Positions 1 through 6,048 of a DNA stretch of 11,993 nucleotides are shown here, one piece after another. A program made the position numbers and the translations under genes. Source of the DNA: JADHUC01 sp964617665 (GTDB lineage Bacteria; Planctomycetota; Planctomycetia; Pirellulales; Pirellulaceae). Position 1 is the first letter of the stretch, and every line of letters begins with the position of its first letter. The notes below the pieces were generated by a model. It worked only from the letters and a program-made list of their open reading frames with translations. It was not told the origin of the DNA and searched no databases. Where the stretch lies: the NCBI GenBank assembly GCA_964617665.1, contig CAZUAH010000431.1, positions 1 through 11,993 on the forward strand. The letters run 5' to 3'.

Positions 1-542
1 GCCTTCAGTCGGTGACGCCCGTGACAATCCGTACAGGCAATCTTCTCTACGTCCCTCTCTTCCGGACAGCGAGCTTGCCAGCGAGCGATTATCTTTTCCG
101 CCGGTGCATCGTGTGAGTCGTGGCATACCTGGCACGCATCGTCGATCTCGTCCAGCGGGTACATGAGGTCCGGCGGTGTGATGTTGTCTTCATCGTTGCG
201 GTGCGCCACGGATTCGCCGTGGCAATCGACGCACCCGATTTCCTCCTTGGCATGAACGAGCATCAATGGTTCGTCCTGGTAGTTGTCGTGGCAGACGAAA
301 CAGGACTGGTTGATGCGCAAGAACTTCTTGTCTTCCTTGCCCGACGGCTCCTCCAACAGCAAAGGGCTACTCTTGTCGATCACTAGCGGAGGCAGTTCGT
401 CCCCCGAGTCTTGCGGTTCGGCTGCGTACGAGTTGGGAACCAACGCCGCTTGGCGGAGGGCAGGCCCCGGCAGAAACGCCACGAGGGCGATGGTCGTCAA
501 CGTGATCAAGCCGAATACTGACAGTCGCGTGTTCACCGACAT
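1..542 (-). CDS. Secreted multiheme cytochrome c (at least four haems), C-terminus cut by the window edge
   Basis: Reading leftwards from ATG 542-540, about 180 residues are visible and the frame is still open at base 1. Residues 1-41 look like a Sec signal peptide: Arg6, a hydrophobic core at 8-24, and likely cleavage near SYA-AEP. Four CxxCH haem-binding motifs follow: CFVCH (81-85), CVDCH (104-108), CQVCH (137-141) and CTDCH (170-174). Extra His residues (97, 114, 144, 177) could be distal haem ligands. This pattern is typical of small periplasmic multihaem electron carriers such as the cytochrome c3/NapC-like families; the exact family cannot be named because more haems may lie beyond the edge. 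The start is supported by GGAGG at 550-546, with a short 3-nt spacer. It probably acts in electron transfer outside the cytoplasmic membrane. Confidence 0.88.
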   Translation of the reverse strand, partial: MSVNTRLSVFGLITLTTIALVAFLPGPALRQAALVPNSYAAEPQDSGDELPPLVIDKSSPLLLEEPSGKEDKKFLRINQSCFVCHDNYQDEPLMLVHAKEEIGCVDCHGESVAHRNDEDNITPPDLMYPLDEIDDACQVCHDSHDAPAEKIIARWQARCPEERDVEKIACTDCHGRHRLK

Positions 543-566
543 AAACCTCCGTTCATCCGTGTCGTC

Positions 567-572
567 ATTCTA
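567..572 (-). promoter_or_regulatory. Possible -10 element for the multiheme cytochrome gene
   Basis: On the minus strand TAGAAT lies 24 nt before the ATG and matches the sigma70 -10 consensus TATAAT at five of six bases. No convincing -35 is seen 16-19 bases further upstream, so this is only a weak proposal. Confidence 0.25.
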
Positions 573-890
573 CCACAACGTTGGCGTAACAGCGATTCAT
601 GCAGTCGCATGATTGGCCAACGGCTCGGACATCACATCCGCCCTGATGCGGCCAGGCAAGTCTCGGGCACAAAGCATGAGTGTTGGGTATGTATTCGTGG
701 CCGATGTCGAGGCAACCCACCACGCCCCTTCCCACTGGCAGGGCATAAACGGACCAGTCTATCAAGAATGTCGGGTATGAGAAGGGGCGAACTGACTGGG
801 CGGTACTCGCTACTGGGGGATAAAGACGAGACTCTCTCATGCCTCGCAGTTTGCGCAGACCTCCTAATCAGGAAAAGCGAAAAACTCCCC

Positions 891-919
891 TAAACCTTTA
901 GATTCGGCGTAACCGATAC
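891..919 (+). promoter_or_regulatory. Candidate FliA (sigma28)-like promoter upstream of the DUF11 surface protein
   Basis: The bases TAAACCTT (891-898) and ACCGATAC (912-919) resemble the FliA consensus TAAAGTTT and GCCGATAA. The spacing is 13 nt instead of the usual 11, so the match is imperfect. The predicted transcript would have a leader of about 60 nt before the ATG at 983. The element sits in an otherwise unremarkable region, which makes it stand out. Confidence 0.35.
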
Positions 920-982
920 TCCGGATGGAAGTGGATTCTACACTCGGACTACACCCAAAACGTCACTCACAGGGCAGAAAAG

Positions 983-3166
983 ATGTCACGTCTGTTTAAC
1001 GGTTCAATCGTTCTGGTTGTTGTTGGCGGGTTTGTTGCAGCGATGGTCACAGCGCAGGATGCTCCCCGCTTGCTGGACACGTCGGCGACTGGTGCTTCGT
1101 CCCCTGTCGGGACTGATGCTGGTGGGGAAGGGTTAGCTGAGAAGCTAAGCTCGGTGGGCCAATCCGTGGCATCCGAGTACAGTCCTAACGGATCGGGGGG
1201 GGTCGCGCCGCCGGATTTGAGTTTTCCCTTGAGTGCAGGCACGTCTTCCAAGCCTGCGATGCTGCTGGCTTCCGATGATTCGACGGGACCAGGTGTGATG
1301 CGGTCTGTGCTGAAACGATCGCCATCGAGGACTAGTGCGTTTAGTCCTCCTGCGACCGAAAGCACCGAAGAGCCAAAACCATTGACTTCGGCGGTGGAGC
1401 CCGCGCCGGTGACGGAGCGACCCACAACAGTCGTCCCCTCGACACCCGCGCCTGCCCCGGCGCAGCCGAAGACGCATATTTCGTCCGCGCCGGCGCGCGC
1501 GAGTACGGTTCCCAAAACTGCAGTGCCGTCGACACCCATAGCACGAGACAGCGGGCCAACCTCTTCGAGACGGACTTTCCGCTCTGGAGTGCCGTCCGTC
1601 AAGCCGACGATTGTTGCTTCCAAGCCCGTCTCGTCACGTCGAGCCAGCACGCCCACGTACGCCAGCGGAGCGCCGAGCAACGACGCCTTAGCCAGCAGCG
1701 TTGGTGCACTGCTACGAGTAGATACCATCGGCCCACGAGCAATAACGCTGGGCGAAGCAGCCGATTACATCATACGGATGTCGAACGCGGGTGTGACGGA
1801 AGCACAGAATGTTGTGGTTCGTGTTGCCGTGCCTGACAATGTTCAAGTCGTCTCGACCAAAGCGAGCGATGGCAACGATAGCATCCAGCAGGAGGCTGGA
1901 ATCGGGCGGCAATTGGTATGGAGCCTGCAACGCGTGCCGGCTAGAGCCGAACGCGAGTTGACGATCAAGCTAATCCCAACGGCCAATCGTCCATTTGATC
2001 TAGCCGCCGAATGGGCTATGTCTCCGATATCTGCAACGGCCAACGTCGACGTCCGGCAGGCCATGCTGGAGATTGCCCTCAGCGGGCCAGCTCAAATCGT
2101 GTATGGCGAGACGAAGGTTTACTCGATCGTCCTATCAAACCCGGGCACGGGCGACGCGAAAAACGTCTCGATTCGGCTCGCCATGGGCAACGAGAATGCG
2201 GATACGCTTCAGGTTGAAGTCTTGCCAGCCGGCGCCAACAAGAAGTTCGACGTGGAAATCACCGCTCGGCATGCCGGCCAGATGCAAATCGTGGCAGCGG
2301 CAACGGGCGCCAATAATCTTCAGGCACAGGCTGTGGAACAGATTGTTGTGCAGCGTGCCGATTTGCAGATCCAGGCTCTGGGCTCGGCGCACAAGTTCGC
2401 TGGCTCGGTGGGAACCTATCAAGTCCGTGTGACCAACGTAGGAAACGCCACGGCCAGGAATGTCCAGGTGGCGGCTCGCCTACCGGCTGGAGCTAAGTAT
2501 TTGAAGGGAATCGACAGTGCCAAGCAGGAAGCAGATTTGCTTCGGTGGAACATCGGCGAATTGGCGCCCAGCACCGAACGCACTTACCGCTTCTTCTGCG
2601 AGCTGACTGCGGACGGCGACGTCCTATTCCGCTTCCTGGCCAGCGGCGACGGGGGACTGGAGTCCGCGAGCGATGTGGTCACGAAGGTCGAATCGTTGGC
2701 AGATCTGAAGTTGGAGGTCAACGATCCGAAAGGCCCGATCCCTATCGGCGAGGAGGTCACCTATGAAATCCAGATCACCAACCGCGGCACCAAGGCCGCC
2801 ACGCAGGTGCAGGTGGTCGCTCAGTTCTCCGAGGGTATCGAGCCCATAGCAGCCGGCGGCGTGCGTGCTGATTTGATCCCAGGGCAAGTGGTGTTCCAGG
2901 CGATCTCGCGAATTGGCGCAGGAGAGGTGACGAAACTGAGCATCAAGGCCAGAGCTCAGTCGGAAGGCAATCACGTGTTCCGTGCCGAGGTCAAATGTGC
3001 CGATCCTCAAACCAAGCTGGTTGCCGAGGACACGACGCGCTACTTCGGCGAGGATAAGCTGACCAGCCCCGGAGCCCCGACGGTCGCTTCGCCGAGCGAC
3101 AAGGACGCCGATGCGCCTCGAGTAGGAACGAAACCACTCTGGTTCGGGGCCGGCTCACACGACTGA
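983..3166 (+). CDS. Secreted DUF11/CARDB-like repeat protein, 727 residues
   Basis: The N-terminus has Arg3, a hydrophobic core (residues 8-22) and a likely cleavage site near VTA-QD (about residue 24), so the protein is exported. Residues 25-240 are a low-complexity Ser/Thr/Pro/Ala-rich linker, with a Pro-Ala tract around 150-160. Four beta-sandwich repeats of about 100-115 residues then start near 242, 360, 459 and 573. Each opens with a hydrophobic strand followed by G(E/S)xxxY and then (S/T)NxGxxxAxNVxV-like segments, as in DUF11 and CARDB domains. Such proteins are common in planctomycetes, probably in cell-surface or extracellular structures; no enzymatic motif is visible. A short charged tail follows the last repeat. 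The ATG at 983 is preceded only by a weak purine run (AGAAAAG). A 253-codon antisense frame over the 5' half is a composition shadow. Confidence 0.88.
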   Translation: MSRLFNGSIVLVVVGGFVAAMVTAQDAPRLLDTSATGASSPVGTDAGGEGLAEKLSSVGQSVASEYSPNGSGGVAPPDLSFPLSAGTSSKPAMLLASDDSTGPGVMRSVLKRSPSRTSAFSPPATESTEEPKPLTSAVEPAPVTERPTTVVPSTPAPAPAQPKTHISSAPARASTVPKTAVPSTPIARDSGPTSSRRTFRSGVPSVKPTIVASKPVSSRRASTPTYASGAPSNDALASSVGALLRVDTIGPRAITLGEAADYIIRMSNAGVTEAQNVVVRVAVPDNVQVVSTKASDGNDSIQQEAGIGRQLVWSLQRVPARAERELTIKLIPTANRPFDLAAEWAMSPISATANVDVRQAMLEIALSGPAQIVYGETKVYSIVLSNPGTGDAKNVSIRLAMGNENADTLQVEVLPAGANKKFDVEITARHAGQMQIVAAATGANNLQAQAVEQIVVQRADLQIQALGSAHKFAGSVGTYQVRVTNVGNATARNVQVAARLPAGAKYLKGIDSAKQEADLLRWNIGELAPSTERTYRFFCELTADGDVLFRFLASGDGGLESASDVVTKVESLADLKLEVNDPKGPIPIGEEVTYEIQITNRGTKAATQVQVVAQFSEGIEPIAAGGVRADLIPGQVVFQAISRIGAGEVTKLSIKARAQSEGNHVFRAEVKCADPQTKLVAEDTTRYFGEDKLTSPGAPTVASPSDKDADAPRVGTKPLWFGAGSHD

Positions 3167-3272
3167 CCTCCGTTTTCCGGATGCGGCTGGGGTGGAACGT
3201 CGTTCAGAACGGCAGTGCTGGACGCTGCCGAATGGCGATGTTCCACCCCCGTCTGCGTTCTTGATCACCTCC

Positions 3273-3301
3273 CTGGCAGCCTATCAGGAACTTGGTATGA
3301 T
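3273..3301 (+). promoter_or_regulatory. Candidate sigma70 promoter of the aminotransferase gene
   Basis: CTGGCA (3273-3278) and TATGAT (3296-3301) are separated by 17 nt. They match the -35 and -10 consensus at four and five of six bases. The transcript would start near 3308, giving a leader of about 57 nt before the ATG at 3365. Confidence 0.45.
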
Positions 3302-3364
3302 TGTCCGATCGTTGCCTGGAAATGTTGGTTCAAGGTTCTCTTCTGCGGAATGAAGGTCACTGCA

Positions 3365-4555
3365 ATGCTAGAAGCTCTTCAAATGGCTCCCCCGGACTCG
3401 ATTCTGGGATTGAACGAGGCGTTCAAAGCGGACTCCAATCCGGAAAAGATCAACTTGAGTGTCGGCGTCTATCAGGACAAAGACAACCGTACGCCGATTC
3501 TGGGCTGCGTGAAGGAAGCAGAGCGACGACTGGTCGAAAGCCAAAGCAGCAAAGGTTATTTGGCCATTACGGGAATAGCCGAATATGGGCGACTGGTCAG
3601 GGAACTTGTGTTCGGCGCGGACCACCCATTCCTAGCTGGCGGCCGAGCGGTGACGCTACAGGCGCCTGGTGGCACGGGCGCACTGCGCGTAGCCGGAGAT
3701 TTCTTGGCTCAAAAGCTCGGGGTACGCACTATTTGGGTCAGCAAACCAACGTGGCCCAATCACCTGGGGATCTTCAAGACCGCGGGTTTGGACATTCAGA
3801 CATATGCCTACTTCGACGCCGACGGCTTCGGTCTGGACTTTGATGCCATGCTGGAGGCCTTGAAGGGAATCCCATCCGGCGACGCCGTTTGCCTGCACGC
3901 TTGCTGCCACAACCCGTCGGGCGTGGACCCCACGAGTGAGCAGTGGAGCCAAGTGGCCGACGTCTTGGCCGAGCGAGGCGTTCTGCCCGTGTTGGATTTC
4001 GCTTACCAAGGCTTTGGCGACGGACTGACGGAAGACGCGGTGGGCTTGGCGCAGATCTGCTCGAAGCTGGATGAGTTGTTGATTTGCAGTTCGTTCTCGA
4101 AGAATTTCGGACTCTACAGCGAACGCACTGGCGCGTTGACGCTGGTTGCCGGTACCGAGGAGGCCGCGAAGGTCGCGGTGAGCAACGCGAAAATCTGTGT
4201 ACGCACCAACTACTCGAACCCGCCTGAACATGGCGGTGCCATCGTCACCACTGTGCTTTCCGATGACGAGCTGCGATCGGGATGGGAAGCCGAACTAGCC
4301 GAGATGCGCGACAGGATCAACGGCATGCGACACCTGTTTGCCGAGACCATGAAGGCGAAGAATGCGCCACGCGATTTCTCGTTCATTACTCGCCAACGCG
4401 GGATCTTCTCATTCTCCGGACTGACGGGCGTGCAGGTGGACGAGTTGCGCAACAAGCACTCGATCTACATCGTCGGCGATGGTCGCGTCAATGTAGCCGG
4501 CATGACGGAAACCAACATGGAACGGCTGTGTGACGCCATCATGTCGGTACTGTAG
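3365..4555 (+). CDS. aspC: Class I-alpha aspartate/aromatic amino-acid aminotransferase
   Basis: This PLP enzyme transfers an amino group between aspartate (and probably aromatic amino acids) and 2-oxoglutarate in the cytoplasm. From ATG 3365 it has 396 residues, the same length as E. coli AspC. The family signature SSFSKNFGLYSERTG puts the PLP lysine at residue 246, again as in AspC. Other conserved blocks are HNPSGVDPT (PLP-contacting Asn), LDFAYQGFGDG (Asp and Tyr around the cofactor), RTNYSNPPEHG, the LR before the late helix (the Arg292 equivalent) and GRVNVAGMT (the Arg386 equivalent that binds the alpha-carboxylate). The start at 3365 is preferred because GAAGG (3352-3356) lies 8 nt upstream. 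An ATG at 3350 and an extension to 3215 have no good ribosome site and give unrelated sequence. TyrB and AspC belong to the same subfamily, so the substrate range is not settled. It looks monocistronic. Confidence 0.93.
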   Translation: MLEALQMAPPDSILGLNEAFKADSNPEKINLSVGVYQDKDNRTPILGCVKEAERRLVESQSSKGYLAITGIAEYGRLVRELVFGADHPFLAGGRAVTLQAPGGTGALRVAGDFLAQKLGVRTIWVSKPTWPNHLGIFKTAGLDIQTYAYFDADGFGLDFDAMLEALKGIPSGDAVCLHACCHNPSGVDPTSEQWSQVADVLAERGVLPVLDFAYQGFGDGLTEDAVGLAQICSKLDELLICSSFSKNFGLYSERTGALTLVAGTEEAAKVAVSNAKICVRTNYSNPPEHGGAIVTTVLSDDELRSGWEAELAEMRDRINGMRHLFAETMKAKNAPRDFSFITRQRGIFSFSGLTGVQVDELRNKHSIYIVGDGRVNVAGMTETNMERLCDAIMSVL

Positions 4556-4574
4556 CACTTCAGGTCAGTCCGAT

Positions 4575-4616
4575 GGGCCTCCGAGCCCGTCGGGAGATGG
4601 TCGGCCTCGGAGGGCC
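4575..4616. terminator. Strong hairpin between convergent genes (terminator or REP-like element)
   Basis: GGGCCTCCGAG (4575-4585) pairs with CTCGGAGGGCC (4606-4616) through eight consecutive base pairs, a G-G mismatch and two more G-C pairs. A small CCC-GTC-GGG hairpin lies in the loop. It sits 20 bases after the aminotransferase stop and about 30 bases beyond the stop of the convergent selenoprotein gene. No T-run follows on either strand, so it is not a classical intrinsic terminator. It may act with Rho, protect 3' ends, or be one copy of a dispersed palindromic repeat. Confidence 0.5.
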
Positions 4617-4644
4617 AACCTAAAAGATCAGTAGACGCCGCGTA

Positions 4645-4884
4645 CTAGCTTCCCAGAAGTTTGCCGACTTCTTTGACGATGGCGTCCTCGTCGGGAAACT
4701 GTCCGGTCTGCAGCTTCGAATAGACAGTCTCGCCATTCGCGGTGATCTCGAAGCACCCGCCGCCGGACGGCTCAAGCTCGAAACCCTTGATGCGCTGCTT
4801 GTAAGTGGATAGAAGTTTCTCCGTCAGACTGACGGCTTTCGGTTCGTAGTTTCACGCACAGCAGTAACGAAGATGAAGTTTCAT
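4645..4884 (-). CDS. selW: Selenoprotein W-like (Rdx family) protein with in-frame UGA selenocysteine
   Basis: The frame starts at ATG 4884-4882 and ends at TAG 4647-4645: 79 codons if the TGA at codon 11 (4854-4852) is read as selenocysteine. The N-terminus reads MKLHLRYCCA-U-NYEP, so Cys8 and Sec11 form the C-x-x-U redox motif just after the first beta strand, as in SelW (mammalian YCGAU). The rest fits the thioredoxin-like SelT/W/H (Rdx) fold: a helix (about 16-30), then FELEPSGGGCFEI, the hairpin NGETVYSKLQTG, FPDEDAI and a last helix ending in LLGS. Length is typical of SelW. A SECIS-like hairpin lies inside the coding region after the UGA. An AGGGG lies about 8 nt before the ATG. It is 64 bases downstream of the lysine-rich small gene on the same strand and probably co-transcribed. 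Known Rdx proteins are thought to act in thiol redox; the substrate is unknown. A Sec-to-stop pseudogene is much less likely given the exact motif position. Confidence 0.87.
4821..4835 (-). promoter_or_regulatory. SECIS-like hairpin for selenocysteine insertion
   Basis: In the minus-strand mRNA, CCGUCA (4835-4830) and UGACGG (4826-4821) form a perfect 6-bp stem closing the loop GUC (4829-4827). The loop begins 22 nt after the UGA and its first base is G. Both features fit the known rule for bacterial SECIS elements: an apical loop about 16-37 nt from the UGA with a G among its first two bases. A lower helix, UA(C)GAA with UUCUA, can extend the structure. Function would require the elongation factor SelB. 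Confidence 0.7.
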
Positions 4885-4948
4885 ATCGTGGCCCCTGGTT
4901 CTGGCAAGATTGCTTGTTTCTAAGAAGGCTCGCACGGCGGTCGGCAGG

Positions 4949-5095
4949 CTATTTCGTCTTGCCGCTGGACTTCTTTCGGGATGCTTCCGTTTTCTTGGTT
5001 GTAGTCTTCTTCGCTGCGCGTTTTTTCTTTGCGCCGAATGCCTGTTTCCAATTGTCCGCGTAATCCTTGTTAGAACCGGCACGCGTGATACTCAC
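4949..5095 (-). CDS. 48-residue lysine-rich small basic protein, GTG start
   Basis: The frame runs from GTG 5095-5093 to TAG 4951-4949. The first 22 residues (MSITRAGSNKDYADNWKQAF) are ordinary and include a Tyr/Trp pair. From residue 23 the chain becomes an AKKKRAAKKTTTKK-type tail rich in Lys, Ala, Thr and Ser, resembling histone H1-like tails or nucleic-acid-binding tails. The start is well supported: GAGGAG lies 7 nt before the GTG. It is short and uses GTG, so simple ORF scans miss it. From memory, small planctomycete proteins with a similar head and KA-rich tail exist, but I cannot name a function; DNA or RNA binding is an inference from charge. It precedes the selenoprotein gene by 64 bases and probably shares its transcript. 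Confidence 0.72.
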   Translation of the reverse strand: MSITRAGSNKDYADNWKQAFGAKKKRAAKKTTTKKTEASRKKSSGKTK

Positions 5096-5138
5096 TCAAC
5101 TGCTCCTCGGTCTTGAATACAGGCACACAGCAAGAAAT

Positions 5139-5163
5139 GCCACGGCCTCCCAACGACCGTGGC
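5139..5163. terminator. Hairpin between the NPF-rich gene and the lysine-rich gene
   Basis: GCCACGG (5139-5145) and CCGTGGC (5157-5163) form a perfect 7-bp stem with an 11-base loop. On the minus strand it lies 85 bases after the NPF-rich gene's stop and is followed by ATTTCTTG, a weak T-rich tract, so it could terminate that gene. It could instead sit in the leader of the lysine-rich gene if the promoter at 5176-5204 is real. Confidence 0.4.
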
Positions 5164-5175
5164 TCATTAGAGCAA

Positions 5176-5204
5176 TTACTAGCCAATCGAATCCGGTGGG
5201 TCAA
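5176..5204 (-). promoter_or_regulatory. Possible promoter of the lysine-rich/selenoprotein pair
   Basis: On the minus strand TTGACC (5204-5199; five of six -35 bases) is followed after 17 nt by TAGTAA (5181-5176), a weak -10 with three of six matches. It would produce a leader of about 75 nt containing the 5139-5163 hairpin. Confidence 0.3.
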
Positions 5205-5247
5205 GGCGTCCGCACCTGCTTTTTCGGCTGCTGCGGCCCCCCGTCGG

Positions 5248-6048
5248 TCATTTCCGTTGGGCGTAGCGGTAGCCCGCGGATTCTGGTGACTTTAGCCGCT
5301 TCTTGGACGGCAGTTGCTCCACCACTCGCTTGGCAAGTTGCAGTTCTGCGGCCGAGAATCGGGGGCGCATCGAGCCGTTTGCCAGTTTGTGCTTTAACCC
5401 GGCCAATTGTTCCCAACTCATGTCGTTGGCCAGATGCCAGGCGGCGATCTGGGCTGTCTTTTGATTGCAGCGGCCGCTGCCGAGGACGATGAGCACTTCA
5501 CGTACCCCCGGCTTGCTGCAGACATTCTCAAGGCGTTCGATCCGATACGGGATGCGAGGCCGGGGGTCCGGTTTGCCGAATTCCAGGCAGACACAAGGCA
5601 GCTTCTTCTTGACGATCTTGCCGGGGAGCACGTTGAACAGCGGTCCGCCCGGGAAGTTGAACTGTTGGCCTCCTCCAAAGGGGTTGTTTCCGTTCTGTGG
5701 ACCGCCAAACGGGCCTCCAAGCCCCTGGGCTTGCTGCTGGTTGTTGTCAAATGGATTGAATCCCTGATTCGGATTGCCGAATTGGGCCAACACAGGCACT
5801 GCGCCGATCGATTCCGGTAGGCGAATGCTCAGCGGTTTGTCGGTCTTATTCTCCACTTGGACCGTCAATTGACGCGAATCGCGTGGTATCACGGTTGCGG
5901 CAATCTGCCCCTCGTCGAGCGCCGCAAAGAACTCGACGGACTGTGAGCCGGGCAAGGTGCGAGGGGCCTTTTTTCCCGCAGCCATCGCGGGAAGAACGAG
6001 AACTAGCACAGCCAAGACGCTAGCGCAGGGAATTAGACGGAAAGTCAT
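5248..6048 (-). CDS. Secreted protein of unknown function with Asn-Pro-Phe/Gly/Gln-rich insert
   Basis: This gene encodes 266 residues from ATG 6048-6046. The start is fixed by AGGAG (6060-6056) with a 7-nt spacer; a longer frame to 6117 adds sequence without a signal. Residues 1-23 form a clear signal peptide with likely cleavage at AMA-A. Residues 36-90 look beta-rich (VEFFAALDEGQIAATVIPRD, then a segment with NKTDKPLSIRLPE). Residues 90-135 are low complexity with repeated NPF and GG/Q-rich blocks. A compact C-terminal part (140-225) has four Cys (152, 154, 177, 194) in LPCVCLEFGKPDPRPRIPY, ENVC and GSGRC, followed by AQIAAWHLANDMSWEQLAG; the Cys could form disulphides. The tail is basic. 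I recall similar proteins only from planctomycetes, all without function, so none is assigned here. Confidence 0.8.
   Translation of the reverse strand: MTFRLIPCASVLAVLVLVLPAMAAGKKAPRTLPGSQSVEFFAALDEGQIAATVIPRDSRQLTVQVENKTDKPLSIRLPESIGAVPVLAQFGNPNQGFNPFDNNQQQAQGLGGPFGGPQNGNNPFGGGQQFNFPGGPLFNVLPGKIVKKKLPCVCLEFGKPDPRPRIPYRIERLENVCSKPGVREVLIVLGSGRCNQKTAQIAAWHLANDMSWEQLAGLKHKLANGSMRPRFSAAELQLAKRVVEQLPSKKRLKSPESAGYRYAQRK

Larger units (their letters stand above)
543..982. other. Non-coding stretch of 440 bases between divergent genes
   Basis: Overlapping open frames exist on both strands (565-840 minus, 609-893 plus). Their translations are rich in Cys, Arg, Pro and Gly without domain features, and neither has a ribosome binding site. 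I see no gene here. The stretch holds the leader of the cytochrome gene at its left end and a FliA-like promoter candidate at 891-919 for the DUF11 gene at its right end. The middle (about 600-840) has no structure I can name; an untranslated RNA is possible but unsupported. Confidence 0.6.

Noticed and set aside
565..893. Overlapping open frames on both strands in the left intergenic region
   Set aside because: Neither translation has domain-like sequence, a ribosome site or a recognisable start context.
885..935. Cyclic-di-GMP (GEMM-type) riboswitch suggested by CCTAAACC and GTAACCGAT
   Set aside because: The invariant GEMM core blocks and the two paired arms are missing; a FliA-like promoter explains the same bases better.
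967..1728. 253-codon open frame antisense to the DUF11 gene
   Set aside because: It is a Gly/Ala/Val/Ser-rich mirror of the low-complexity linker on the other strand, with no ribosome site, signal or domain, and the plus-strand gene is convincing.
3215..3364. 50-codon N-terminal extension of the aminotransferase
   Set aside because: The extension has unusual composition (many Cys and Trp). A Shine-Dalgarno lies before 3365, the promoter candidate lies inside the extension, and the shorter form matches AspC length and PLP-Lys numbering.
3656..4231. 191-codon minus-strand frame opposite the aminotransferase
   Set aside because: It is a shadow of a strongly conserved gene, with no independent evidence of coding.
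4645..4884. Pseudogene explanation for the in-frame TGA in the Rdx gene
   Set aside because: The TGA replaces exactly the second redox residue, the rest of the frame is intact and conserved, and a SECIS-like stem lies at the right distance. A random nonsense change would not be expected to meet all three.
4852..5082. 76-codon minus-strand frame ending in MKLHLRYCCA
   Set aside because: Its Arg-rich upstream part is the lysine-rich gene read in the wrong frame. Only the last ten codons are real; they are the start of the selenoprotein, whose TGA is not a stop.
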